This document shows positions 34,839 through 46,400 of a DNA stretch of 64,000 bases, one piece after another; positions within the stretch are counted from its first letter, which is position 1, and each line of letters opens with the position of its first letter. The position numbers and the translations under genes are program-made. Origin of the DNA: Doris montereyensis. Lineage: Eukaryota > Mollusca > Gastropoda > Nudibranchia > Dorididae. The notes under the pieces are model-generated. The model saw only the letters and a program-made list of their open reading frames with translations. It did not search any database and was not told the origin of the DNA. The stretch spans positions 186,001 to 250,000 of the forward strand of contig JAXRKP010000174.1 in the NCBI GenBank assembly GCA_037039925.1. The letters run 5' to 3'.

Positions 34839-36030
34839 AACAGACTCCAACCGCACAAACTAGCTTTTACTTGTATGACACTGACTACTAACATCTTGTA
34901 ATAGACCAGATGACATTGATAATTTAACTTAAATCAACCCCTTTATGGCAAATAACGAAAATTCCGCTGATTGCTGGTCGTTTTGGCGACTTGCAATGGT
35001 AAATTGCCAACTAACTTAGAATGGTGTCTTCTGACTTTCATCACAATCTCTCCAACGTTCTGCCGTTGATTTAGATTTCATACAAAATATAACCCTCATA
35101 TACATACTTTTCATGGTACATCATACAGACTTACGTAAGAATCACGTTTATTTACATTCTGGTTGGTAGCTATGTGTAATCAATAACAATAAAAACACGC
35201 ACAAAAAAGAAAGCCAATAATCTCGTAATTATAATTTTCAGGCATTGGTTTATTAGTATCATTGAAAATTGCTATTTTGTCACTTTAGACAAAGGCTGTG
35301 TGATAAGGTCGGTGGGTGTAACCCAAACAAAATTAAATAAATTATAGCAAGAACAAGTTTCCACTTTCTGCCGACAGCATACCTTTTACCACTCTTGTGA
35401 TACATCATCATTTCATTCTACTGCTTTGTTCTTTCTTCTCCCCAGGAAGACCAAGCAAACAACCTACAAACACATACCATCTTCTTACAATCAAGCAAAC
35501 CTTCACACATTACACACACACACACACAGTTCGAATTTATGAAATCATTGCCCTAGTTGTGTCATGCAGTACAGTATTTTGTGTACACGTTTGTTACATT
35601 ACAAAGATATTCTTTTCACATTCACCAAACATTCAAATAACCAACAAGAAGCTATTCAAAGCATAGAACAAAAAAAGTTAAAATAAGAAATTTCTGTGAG
35701 AGGAGCACAGATCCTGAGAAGAGAATCATAGATCACCATATATATATTATTATACATACATATACATATATATATACATAAAGAATCACTGAGAATTTGA
35801 CATGAATTATCGATAATCAATATATACATATGTCTCTATGTACATGTAAGTGTAAGGGAAGAAGATTTACACAAGCAGGGTACAACACACTCAAACAGAG
35901 AATTGGAAGACACATTCAAAAAACAATTCCTACAAACTTTCTTATGTTCTTCTGTGCCATCCCAGTCTGCAACTCAATATTTTGTTTCATTGTTTCGTTG
36001 CAATTCGCCGTAAACGTCATCATCAGTATA
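34839..36030. other. No gene seen
   Basis: AT-rich spacer with a short AC run at 35514-35527 and an AT-rich stretch near 35740-35780. An 89-codon frame at 35397 shows no domain or codon signal. Confidence 0.5.
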
Positions 36031-36039
36031 CAGTGATCA

Positions 36040-36345
36040 CCAGGGTAAATTAAGAAGAAATAGAAAGATAAAAGAAAGACCGGTGAGCTATGAAAGGAAA
36101 GAGGTGGGACCTACCAGTACCACCCTCTAACTGCCCAGTCTATGGCAAAGAACAGGGAAATAATACAGACCTACCAGTAGCACCCGGTAACTGCCCAGTC
36201 TATGGCAAAGAACAGGGGAAAGACTACAGACCTACCAGTAGCACCCTCTAACTGCCCAGTCTATGGCAAAGAACAGGGGAAAGACTACAGACCTACCAGT
36301 AGCACCCTCTAACTGCCCAGTCTATGGCAAAGAACAAGGGAAAGA
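36040..36345 (+). repeat. Family A copy whose 3' end has expanded into a 61-bp array
   Basis: A normal family A copy (36040-36135) ends in 'GACCTACCAGTA' and 'CTAACTGCCCAG'. From there a 61-bp unit holding that end plus 'TCTATGGCAAAGAACAGGG' is repeated about four times. Confidence 0.8.
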
Positions 36346-36429
36346 AACACATACATTGACCAAAAACAAGGAAGGGATGTGGAAGGATTGGGTTTTTTCC
36401 CCGTAAATTGAGGGAGGGGGATATCATTA

Positions 36430-36545
36430 GAATTGACCCCGTCCATCATATGTGGTGGTTTCAGGGTGTGTAAAAAGGGAATCAGTCAAATGAAAGACGC
36501 TTGAAAAAGTGAAAGGAAAGAGGTGGGACCTACCAGTAGCGTCTG
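36430..36545 (+). repeat. Dispersed repeat family A copy
   Basis: 'GACCCCGTCCATCATATGTG' through 'GTGGGACCTACCAGTAGCG'. Confidence 0.75.
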
Positions 36546-37139
36546 ACTCCCACAAATGGTGAAAGAAAAGAAAGCAGGCAGAAACAGGTGACATCAGGGA
36601 AACTGGTCTCAGTCTATCTTTATGTCACATAGTCTAATTTTAAGGTGAACAGCTATTGAAAACGACATTACAAATGTCACAACAAGAAAAGTATAGTTTT
36701 AGAGTCATGCGTTGCTTTTCAGTAATTTGGTTTTCAGCCAGTGTACACGTTATTTGTTTTCCTTTCTGCTAAGACACTTTGATAGTAAGATTATTCTTAC
36801 ACTGACACTGACATCGACACTATGATGGATGAGACAAAAATCAACAATCCTGTCTCAATATTCTCATCCACCACAACTCTTATCAAATATCTTCTTTAGC
36901 GTTGTCTTCCCATTTCTGATTCTGTTGCTACACAATCCTAAATATGCTACACAAATTCACAACATCAAATTACAATTATGTTCAATGAGTGTATGGCCTA
37001 ACTTTTGGTGAAAATTTGGAAACCATCCGATACTGTTACATCGAAGGGCTTTTAAGGACAAAAATTCTGTTGGCCCATAGTGCCAGAACTTTTCCCAATT
37101 TCTATAGCATAAAGCAAAAGAAATGATGGACCGGAAGCT

Positions 37140-37265
37140 AGCCTGTCACAGATTTTATACTTCCTACTCCCAGCTGATGCTAGAATCCATTTACACCCGG
37201 TCAGATTTAGTATTGCCAGGATTCAAGCCCAACACCTCACCATCCTAAATCTGGAAGCCTAACCA
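37140..37265 (-). mobile_element. Possible tRNA-like SINE fragment
   Basis: On the minus strand a box B-like 'GGGCTTGAATCCTGG' lies about 40 bases after 'AGCGGGTCAGTGGTTAGG', a plausible box A. No second copy with this body was found. Confidence 0.45.
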
Positions 37266-37279
37266 CTGACCCGCTAGTT

Positions 37280-37425
37280 TGTTTCCTTAAGATTAATCAA
37301 CCCTATCCACCATATGCAGTGCTCACAGGGGGAATAGAGAGGAAAGAGCAAGATCAGAGATTAGTGAAAAAGGAGAATGAGAGAAGTAAGATCTACCAGT
37401 AGTGCCCGCCAACTGCCCACCTATT
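37280..37425 (+). repeat. Dispersed repeat family A copy
   Basis: Near full length: 'GTTTGTTTCCTTAAGATTAA' leader, 'CCCTATCCACCATATGCAGT', then 'CCCGCCAACTGCCCAC' end. Confidence 0.8.
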
Positions 37426-37769
37426 AGGTCATAAACATTTCTGCACAAGGCCATTCAAATCATTGCTCTGAGAGATGGCAAACTTAACACTTAATGTTCA
37501 CATTGAGCATTTTTTACAAATTTCTCTCTTCAGTTTGAAAGCATGTAAATGTGCAATACATTCCACTCTAATACAGCTCTACTTTATTTCTCCTTTTAAC
37601 TGGGCAAAACAAACACACACACTAACACACAAAAGAGGGAATTATCGTTGCTACAAAATTTTATCAACCAAACTTGGGTTTCATGAACTTTTCATAAGAC
37701 ACAGAGAACTGATTGAAGACTTTACCATACGTCTTTTTCATTCACAAATGATGGATTCACCAATCTACA

Positions 37770-38118
37770 CACATTCCAAATAGTATGTTCCAACTCTCAT
37801 GGATTCACAAAGAGCCAATCTACACACATTCCAAATAGTATGTTCAACTCTCATGGATTCACAAAGAGCCAATCTACACACATTCCAAATAGTATGTTCA
37901 ACTCTCATGGATTCACAAAGAGTCAATCTACACACATTCCAAATAGTATGTTCAACTCTCATGGATTCACAAAGAGCCAATCTACACACATTCCAAATAG
38001 TATGTTCAACTCTCATGGATTCACAAAGAGTCAATCTACACACATTCCAAATAGTATGTTCAACTCTCATGGATTCACAAAGAGCCAATCTACACACATT
38101 CCAAATAGTATGGATTCA
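37770..38118 (+). repeat. 54-bp minisatellite, 6.5 units
   Basis: 'CAATCTACACACATTCCAAA' then 'TAGTATGTTCAACTCTCATG' and 'GATTCACAAAGAGC', nearly identical between units. It lies about 290 bp beyond the ZC3H4 stop, probably in or just past its 3' UTR. Confidence 0.94.
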
Positions 38119-38404
38119 CACTTTGTGAATTGAAGACTTGAAAGGGAAAGCTATCAACCAGCTTTTGTCTCCTGAAAAGTTGATGAAACTCAAGTTAGGT
38201 GGACATAAATCTGCAGCGATAATGCTATAGTAAAAGAGGTTATTGCTTGAAAGACACAATTTGATGAAATGCTTATTGGTTTACAGTCAAAATTTTGACT
38301 GCACACCGACTTTCATCCACAGAAAAAGGATATTTTCATGATTTTTATACTCCAATCCAAGCCAAGAGCGGCAGAAGTCCAAACACAGGCTGTGCCAATC
38401 TGGA

Positions 38405-40487
38405 TCAGGAACAGAAACTGTACAGAATCTCCACTGCCAGGAATAAATGGTCAACAAAAGGGGAGGCAGTTGGGTCAATTGCTTTAAAAACATCCTTGAC
38501 CTTGAGGTCAGTTTGGGGAGGTAAGTCTGGTGCATCAAAGTCTTGCAAAGTGTCTGGTAATGTGGGGCTAGGGGCATTTTGTCGGTGGGGGCTACTGGCA
38601 CCAGTAGGTTTAGGTCGGTTGTAGCTGTTGTATTGCAGGGAACCTGCCGGCTCTTCGGCATTCTGCATCTCTCCTCATCTCCTCCCAGAGGAGAGCTGTA
38701 TTCCATGCTGCTTTGACGAGCTGCGGCAGCGCGCTTCACTCGCTTGAAGCGAGGATCATTTCGATAATCAAACTTCTTTGTGGGTTTTTCAACCTCTGAC
38801 GTGGATAGTTTTAAGGAGGACTGAGTTTCTTTGACTGAGGATGACGTATTTGTAGATGAAAACGATGAGGGTGGTGAGAGTGACGGAAGAGGAGGCAAAG
38901 ATGCCGATGACGACAAGGAAGGGAGCGGTTCCATGATTCCTTTGGTGAGTTTGGATGAAATCGAATTTCTTTCTTGGGAGACGTCGAAGTTGGAACTCGG
39001 AAAACTTCTAGACGCCAAAGACTCATCCGGGCCGCTACGACCGACATCTGATGATCTACGAGGGTCACTGGCAAGTCTTGGGTCAAACCCTGAATCACTC
39101 AAATTTGATGGTCTACCAATCTGGCCACCACTTATTAGCCTTGGATCGTTTCTGTTTACACCCTGATCCTGCATTTCCTGTGATTTATTTTGGATACGTG
39201 GGTCGTTCAGACGGGGTCGGACAGTGAACGCTGACTGAGTCTGGGGTCGTTAGGCTTTTCCAGAAAGCTAGCATGTGTTCTTTCGTTGGGGCCGCCCATC
39301 TGATTGGACATTGGGTTGGACACACCGCTTGGACCGCCCATCCTGTTCATGGGACCCCAAAAGAGACAGACCATGAGACCCCATCATGGTACCTTGAGAA
39401 TTAGCCCCCATTGATTTGGGCATCCTGTTGCCTCCCATATTGTTCATGGGCCCTCCAAAGTTATTCAAGGGATTGTTCATGGAGTTCCCACCAAATTCAT
39501 TGGACCACCCATTCTGTTCATATTGTTCATGGGTCCACTCCCTTGCATGGGGGGTCTGACAGGGCCGTTTATGTTATTCATAACACCTCCCATCTGGTTA
39601 TTCACAAGTCCTCCCATATTGCTCATAGGGCCTCCCATAGTATTCATAGGGACCGCCCATATTATTCCTAGGACCGCCCATGTTGTTCATGGGACCACCC
39701 ATATTGTTCATAGGACCGCCCATGGTGTTCATACCACCACTCACATTGCCCATCATGCCGCCCATATTACCCATAGGACCGCCCATTCTGGGGTGCATGT
39801 TTCCCATGAAATTCCCGCCTGCACTGGGAGCAGTGGCAGACATATTGTTCATCTGACCGCCTATCACCTGGTTGCCAGACTCCTGACTTATTTGGCGATT
39901 GAGACGGGGATCGTTGATGGCACTTGCTGCTCGTTTAGCTAACCGTGGATCGACCGGCCTGGCGGCCGCGGGGTCTTTCTTCAACCTAGGATCTGTGGGG
40001 CGGCCCTCGTCTGGCCTACCACTGCTGGGGGAACCCCTCCCATCTTGCTCAGGCGGGGATCAGTTGGCGTGCGATTCAAACGGGGTCTACCAGCTTGGCA
40101 CTCTTATCAGCAGCAGCGGTAGTACCGTCTACACTGGATCGCCGGACGTCCTTATCCCTGGTTACGGAAACAGGTGACCGTGGATGTTTGCCCACTAACT
40201 GCAAATGTCTTTTGACCCGTGGGTCAAATTTGTAACTGGGATTCATCACATCCATATGGACAGGAAGAGAAGTGTACGTCTTAGCCATGTTGAGGGCAAT
40301 TTTAATGATGGTGTATTTGAGTGGTTTGGTCGGGGTTGCACTGATAACTGGAGGCTCCGCAGCAAGAACAGGAATGGGAAAAGACGGTGGTGTGGGCGAT
40401 TGATGCACTGGTGAGGTGGGTGGAGATGCAGGCGATTTTGTTTCCACAGAGTGGACCCGTCTTCTCGGATCAGGTTTGCCTGCCACA
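38405..40487 (-). CDS. ZC3H4: ZC3H4 exon 14: DPRL repeats and conserved C-terminus
   Basis: Entry is phase 2 from exon 13 ([11 protein letters not shown]). At least eight DPR motifs follow, including FDPRV, TDPRL, VDPRL, NDPRL, FDPRL and NDPRF. 39270-39850 encodes a Met/Asn/Gly/Pro-rich stretch of MNNMGGP repeats. The end reads [13 protein letters not shown], then [16 protein letters not shown], followed by 17 extra residues and TGA at 38405-38407. Frame changes are needed near 40080, 40000, 39600, 39500, 39200 and 38670, so no single open frame covers it. Confidence 0.88.
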
Positions 40488-43400
40488 CTGTCAAGAGTAA
40501 CCAAAGGAGAAATACATAAATTAGTCTTTTCACATTTACTCAAAACTTTTGCCCCATACCATACTTAAACATAACAGTAAAAAGTAGCTTTAGCTTTGAA
40601 GTTTCATTGATTGTTAAAGAGGAAAACTAAATTGAAACTTATCTCATGGTTTTGGACCAAAGGACAAACAGTATGGAGTAGAAAGTCAAGCCATTTTCTT
40701 GACACAGGTTTAAAAAGACTAAAAATCACACAGGACAAGGAGGCGAGAGGGGAAGGGGAGGGGGTGGGGGTTTGGATATTTATGGGCAACCAATGATGTC
40801 CTCTGTTCTAGGAATTTTTAAAAAGAAAAAGAAAAAGAAGAAAAAAAAAGACAAGGAAAAACCCCCAAATAAATCTTTAAGAAAGTAAAAAGAAACAACG
40901 GAAAACTTACTAAGGGGGACCAGAAGTCTTAGAATCAACAGCCGGTGTTACTTGGCTTCGAATGGCGTTGATCATTTGCATGATGTCAAACGATGGCTTG
41001 GCTGCTGCTGAGGTGCTGGAACTGCCTTCACTGGCTCCAGACGTGGACTGCACGGAGGCAAGGAGGAAATAAAGGAAATTGAATCACCGCTGATGGAAAA
41101 CCATATACATCCGATGAAAAGAAAGTCAAGTGTTTTGACTTTTAAGTTGCCTTTTGTTCTGTGATTTTTAAATAACAACTTTAATTTTCCAGTAAACATT
41201 TTTGTATCTGCCCATTCTCTAAATTTATGAGTGAGAAACGTAAAACGTGTGCATAAGAATGTTTAAATGTGGTTACTATGAGTGTTTGAATCTCTCCTCC
41301 ATAAAACCATGTCATAACCCTAATTATAAAAAGATAGAAGCTAATAGAGTGTCTGCATGCTTCTGACAAAATCTTCTCAATGCTAAGCCCTAAGCTCAAT
41401 TCTTTCCAGTACAAACAAAGTTGAACTGTGTTGAGAAAGCTGTGAATCCATATCTATACATGTACAACATATCACAATATCAGTTGTAGTAGGCAGGCAA
41501 GCTACGGTCGTACATACCTCTGAAATTTTGCCATCTTTCGATTCTGTGCTCTTTGCTTTGACCTCCTCCTCCTCATCACTGCTAGAATACCAATCATCTT
41601 TTTCAACTGAAACACACACCAGGCAGAGAAAGTCAGTAGGGAGACAGAGACAGAGAATTTCAAAGACAAAGGCAGGTCTTATTACTTGCAGAGCAACTTA
41701 TGACACGGACAAACATACAATTCTCTTAAAGTTAACTCAATGTATTATCAATCGTTAACATGTGAGCAAAACCCTTATTTGGGACATCTACACTATTAGT
41801 TTTGGGTTTTCATTTTTCTTTCCAAATTATGTCTGTAATATATTGTAATGTGAAAAAATGTTTGTGGGGCGCGCAGATGATATACACACTCACACAGCCG
41901 TTGGATGTATTACTGTTTCAAATACCACTGCCATTGTCTTGAATTAAAGAAGAGATTTCAATTTGAAACTTCCAACATCAATTGGCACATTGGGAAAACT
42001 AAGTTTGAGAAAAGTGCGGCTCATTTTGTTGTCATGGAGACAAGGCAAAGCTGAGATTATTTCCTGGCCACCTCGCGTCTTATATCGTTTACAACTCAAC
42101 GTTGGCATTTGATTATGCTGCCAAGGTGCAATACACATACATTATGTTAATATCAAGCCAGATGCCACAGTATGCAGAGAATTCTACATATACATTTCTA
42201 GTACAACAGAAATCAAATTAAGCAGAAGAAGTTTAAAATCAAAATTTGATAAACCATAGTTAAAGTCAAAATAATACTGTGGCTCAATTCTGTCTTCTTT
42301 GGACTGCTTTCTCATTGTCGTCTATCACTCAAGAGTTGAGCAAGTCATGAGGTAGACATAATGGCATGTCATGCATGACAATATTTAAGACAGCTGTAAG
42401 CAAAACTCACCATTTGAGTCAGCCTCTTCAGACGACTTCAGGGCCTCTTGCCGTTCCTTCTCCCTTTCGCGTAGAATGTGTTGTTGCTGTATCCTCATAA
42501 ACAACTCTCGTTGTTTCTTGGGAAGGTGGGCTGGCACCTCAATGCTGTCCAATGTGCTGTCACTGGCAGCTTTCGGCGAGCCCTTTTTGGAGCAATCTGG
42601 CCACAGAAAACAGTTCAATTGTTAACTGATTGTATAGGTCTGGTGACTACATAGAAGTCTTGGTATTGAGCCATTCGTGAAATTTTAGAAAAGAAATGAA
42701 AAAACCCCCCCCAAAAAACATTCCCTAAAACAAATCCCAGCTGAAATAAAGAACACCCAAAACATCCCCTAAAAAGCCCCCAGCTAAAATAAAAAACGAG
42801 CGATCATTTTCCCCTTTGTTCCTATCAATTTAACTCATATACAGGTGTAATGGACATGGTGTGCTAAGTTGAACTATCTCGAGGTTTATTTTCTGACACT
42901 ACCAGTTGCCATGGAAATGAACGCCATTTTGGATTTTGCACTAAAATTTTCAACAAGTTCAATGTTGATAAGTTTCCCCACATTTTTTGACAAATTTCTT
43001 TCAATTTTTGCACACATCCTTTTTGATACATCTCAATTTGATAAGATCGAATTTTGGATATGTAAGTCAATTTACTTTTGTATTATGAAGTTTTGAAACT
43101 AGCGTATAAGAATTCAAAATTATACAAACTATTTTAAAAAAAAAATTCAACTTTCACAAAACTATTATAATACGTATCGAAAAGAGCATTTGATTTTTTC
43201 CCCCCACCCAACCATCATTCATACTAAATTTCATGAAGAAACATTGAGAAATAAAAAAGTAGATAGAAGATAATGAAAAATAAGAAGTGCCTTTTGATAA
43301 CGGATGCACAAAATATGTTACATATTTTCAGGGTGTCTAAGGCAATATTCAAGACAATTCCTCCAATCGCAAAAAGATGCAAATGCCTAAATTTTCAGTT

Positions 43401-46400
43401 AATAATCTTAAGGCGCCTGTGACACACATCAATTTACAGCCTTGGTGGCAAACAAAATCAGAGCTAAAAAGTCCCACAACTTACCGTCCATTGCTTCCTG
43501 TTGATCAGGATTGAATCCACTCTGGTCTTTAGAAGGCTGATCTTCCTGGGATGTGGTCTCGTCCTCTGCCGGATTTTCCTCCATTTCCTCCTCTTCTTCC
43601 TCCCCTTCCTCCTCTCCTTCTTCCTGTTTGATTTGCTCTTGAAGACGTCGTCGGGTGAATCGAGCTCAGACAGGTCTTTGCTGGTTTCATCGCCATCGTC
43701 AAAAGTCTGCTTGACACGGTAGTCCACGTCCATCATGTCCTCCTGCTCCCAAGAATCATTGTTGCCGCAAGACGCAATGTCCCCGGGCATCATGGCGTTG
43801 TCATCACAAACTCTTCCAGGAAGAATGTTACTGTTGGCGTCGCTGGGGTTAATCTGACCCCGATGGTTGGCTCCCAAAGCACTGGCTCCTGAAGGGCCCA
43901 TGTTGTTGGGGCCCATTTGGTTCATGCTCTGCATCATACGGTTCATGTTATTGGGTCCCATAGTGTTCATGCTGTTTTGAGCCATGACGTTCATGTTACC
44001 TTGAACCATGTTCATGGCATTGTTCATAGTGTTCTGAACAACATTTGGCATTGTATTTGGGGGCATATTATTGTTCATGTTCTGTACATTTGGTATACTG
44101 TTTAGGGGCATGTTATTGTTCATGTTCTGAACATTTGGCATACTGTTTGGGGGCATGTTATTCATGTTCTGAACATTTGGCATACTGTTTTGGGGCATGT
44201 TATTCATGTTCTGAACATTTGGCATACTGATTGGGGGCATGTTATTCATGTTCTGAACATTTGGCATACTGTTTGGGGGCATGTTGCTCATGTTCTGAAC
44301 ATTTGACATACTGTTTGGAGGCATGTTGCTCATGTTCTGAACATTTGGCATACTGTTTGGAGGCATGTTTTTCTGAACATTTGGCATACTGTTTGGAGGC
44401 ATATTGCTCATGTTCTGAACATTGGGCATACTGTTTGGAGGCATATTTTTCTGAACATTTGGCATACTGTTTGGAGGCATGTTGTTCATATTGTTGGGCC
44501 CCATGTTCATGCCTGCCATGTTGTTCATACCGGGACCGTTCATGTTCATGCTTGACGCGGCTGAGCTGACTTTCTGCATGGCCGCCTCCCTGATGATGGC
44601 ACCCAGCATGTTCAAGACAGGGGCAAGTTATTTGAGGGTGGGTTGCTGTTGTTGTTATTGTTGCTGCTGTTATTGTTGTTGTTGTTGTTCATGAACGGCA
44701 TTCCTGGCCTCATTGGCTGGTTGCCCATCAGAGGAGGACGGTTCCCTCCCATAGGCCCGCCCATCATGGGGCCCATGGACCCGCTCCCAGCACCTGAAGG
44801 CAAGTTGGGGGTTTGCAAGAGGCCTTGGCCGGCCAAGTTACCACTCATGTTGGGTCTCAGCATGCCAGGCCCTCCGCTTTGATTGTTAGCACCGACTGGC
44901 CCCACACCACTGGCCATGTTGCCCATGCTGTTGTTGTTGCTGATGTTGTTATTGCTGATGTTGTTATTACCATTGCCTCCATTGTTGGGCATGGCAACTC
45001 CTCGGGAATTGCCCATGTTTTCCCCAGAGCTGGGTGGACTAGAACCTGCTTCGTTGTAGAATCCTGACGGTCTGCAAATAAAATGAAACACTCATATCAA
45101 TTCTAACCAGTACCTGAACATGCACTAAAAAGCTATCACATTCCCTGAAAGCTATCACATTCCCCTGAAAGCTATCACATTCCCCTAAAAGCTATCCCAT
45201 TCCCTGAAAGCTATCACATTCCCTGAAAGCTATCACATTCCCTGAAAGCTATCACATTCCCCTGAAAGCTATCCCATTCCCCTGAAAGCTATCACATTCC
45301 CCTGAAAGCTATCCCATTCCCCTAAAAGCTATCCCATTCCCTAAAAGCTATCCCATTCCCCTGAAAGCTATCCCATTCCCCATTCCCTGAAAGCTATCCC
45401 ATTCCCTGAAAGCTATCCCATTCCCCTAAAAGCTATCCCATTCCCCTGATCCCATTCCCCTAAAAGCTATCCCATTCCCTGAAAGCTATCCCATTCCCCT
45501 GAAAGCTATCCCATTCCCCTAAAAGCTATCCCATTCCCTAAAAGCTATCCCATTCCCCTAAAAGCTATCACATTCCCTAAAAGCTATCACATTCCCTAAA
45601 AGCTATCACATTCCCCTGAAAGCTATCACATTCCCCTAAAAGCTATCACATTCCCTAAAAGCTATCCCATTCCCCTAAAAGCTATCCCATTCCTAAAGCT
45701 ATCACATTCCCCTGAAAGCTATCCCATTCCCCTAAAAGCTATCACATTCCCTAAAAGCTATCCCATTCCCTAAAAGCTATCACATTCCCTGAAAGCTATC
45801 ACATTCTGAAAGCTATCACATTCCCCTAAAAGCTATCACATTCCCCTAAAAGCTATCACATTCCCCTGAAAGCTATCACATTCCCCTGAAAGCTATCACA
45901 TTCCCTGAAAGCTATCACATTCCCCTTAAAGCTATCACATTCTGAAAGCTATCACATTCCCCTAAATGCTATCACATTCCCTAAATGCTATCATATTTCC
46001 TGAAAGCTAACACATTCCCCTGAAAGCTATCACATTTCCCTGAAAGCAATCACATTTCCCTGAAAGCTATTACATTCCCCTAAATGCTATCACGTTCCCC
46101 TAAATGCAATCACCTTTCCCTAAAAGCTATCACATTCCCTCTACTAAATTCCCTAAAAGCTATCACATTCCCCTAAAAGCTATCACATTCGCTTAAAAGC
46201 TATCACATTCCCCTAAAAACTATCACATTCCCTCTATCACATTCCCCTAAAAGCTATCACATTCCTCTTTATCATTCTCCTCAATTAAATTCCCCTAAAA
46301 AATATCACATTCCCTAAGAGCTATCACATTCCCCTCTATGAAATTCCCCTAAAAACTATCACATTCCCCTCTATCAAATTCCCCTAAAAGCTACCACATT

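Noticed and set aside
35397..35666. 89-codon plus-strand frame
   Set aside because: No recognisable domain, composition follows the AT- and AC-rich background, and no splice or polyadenylation context stands out.
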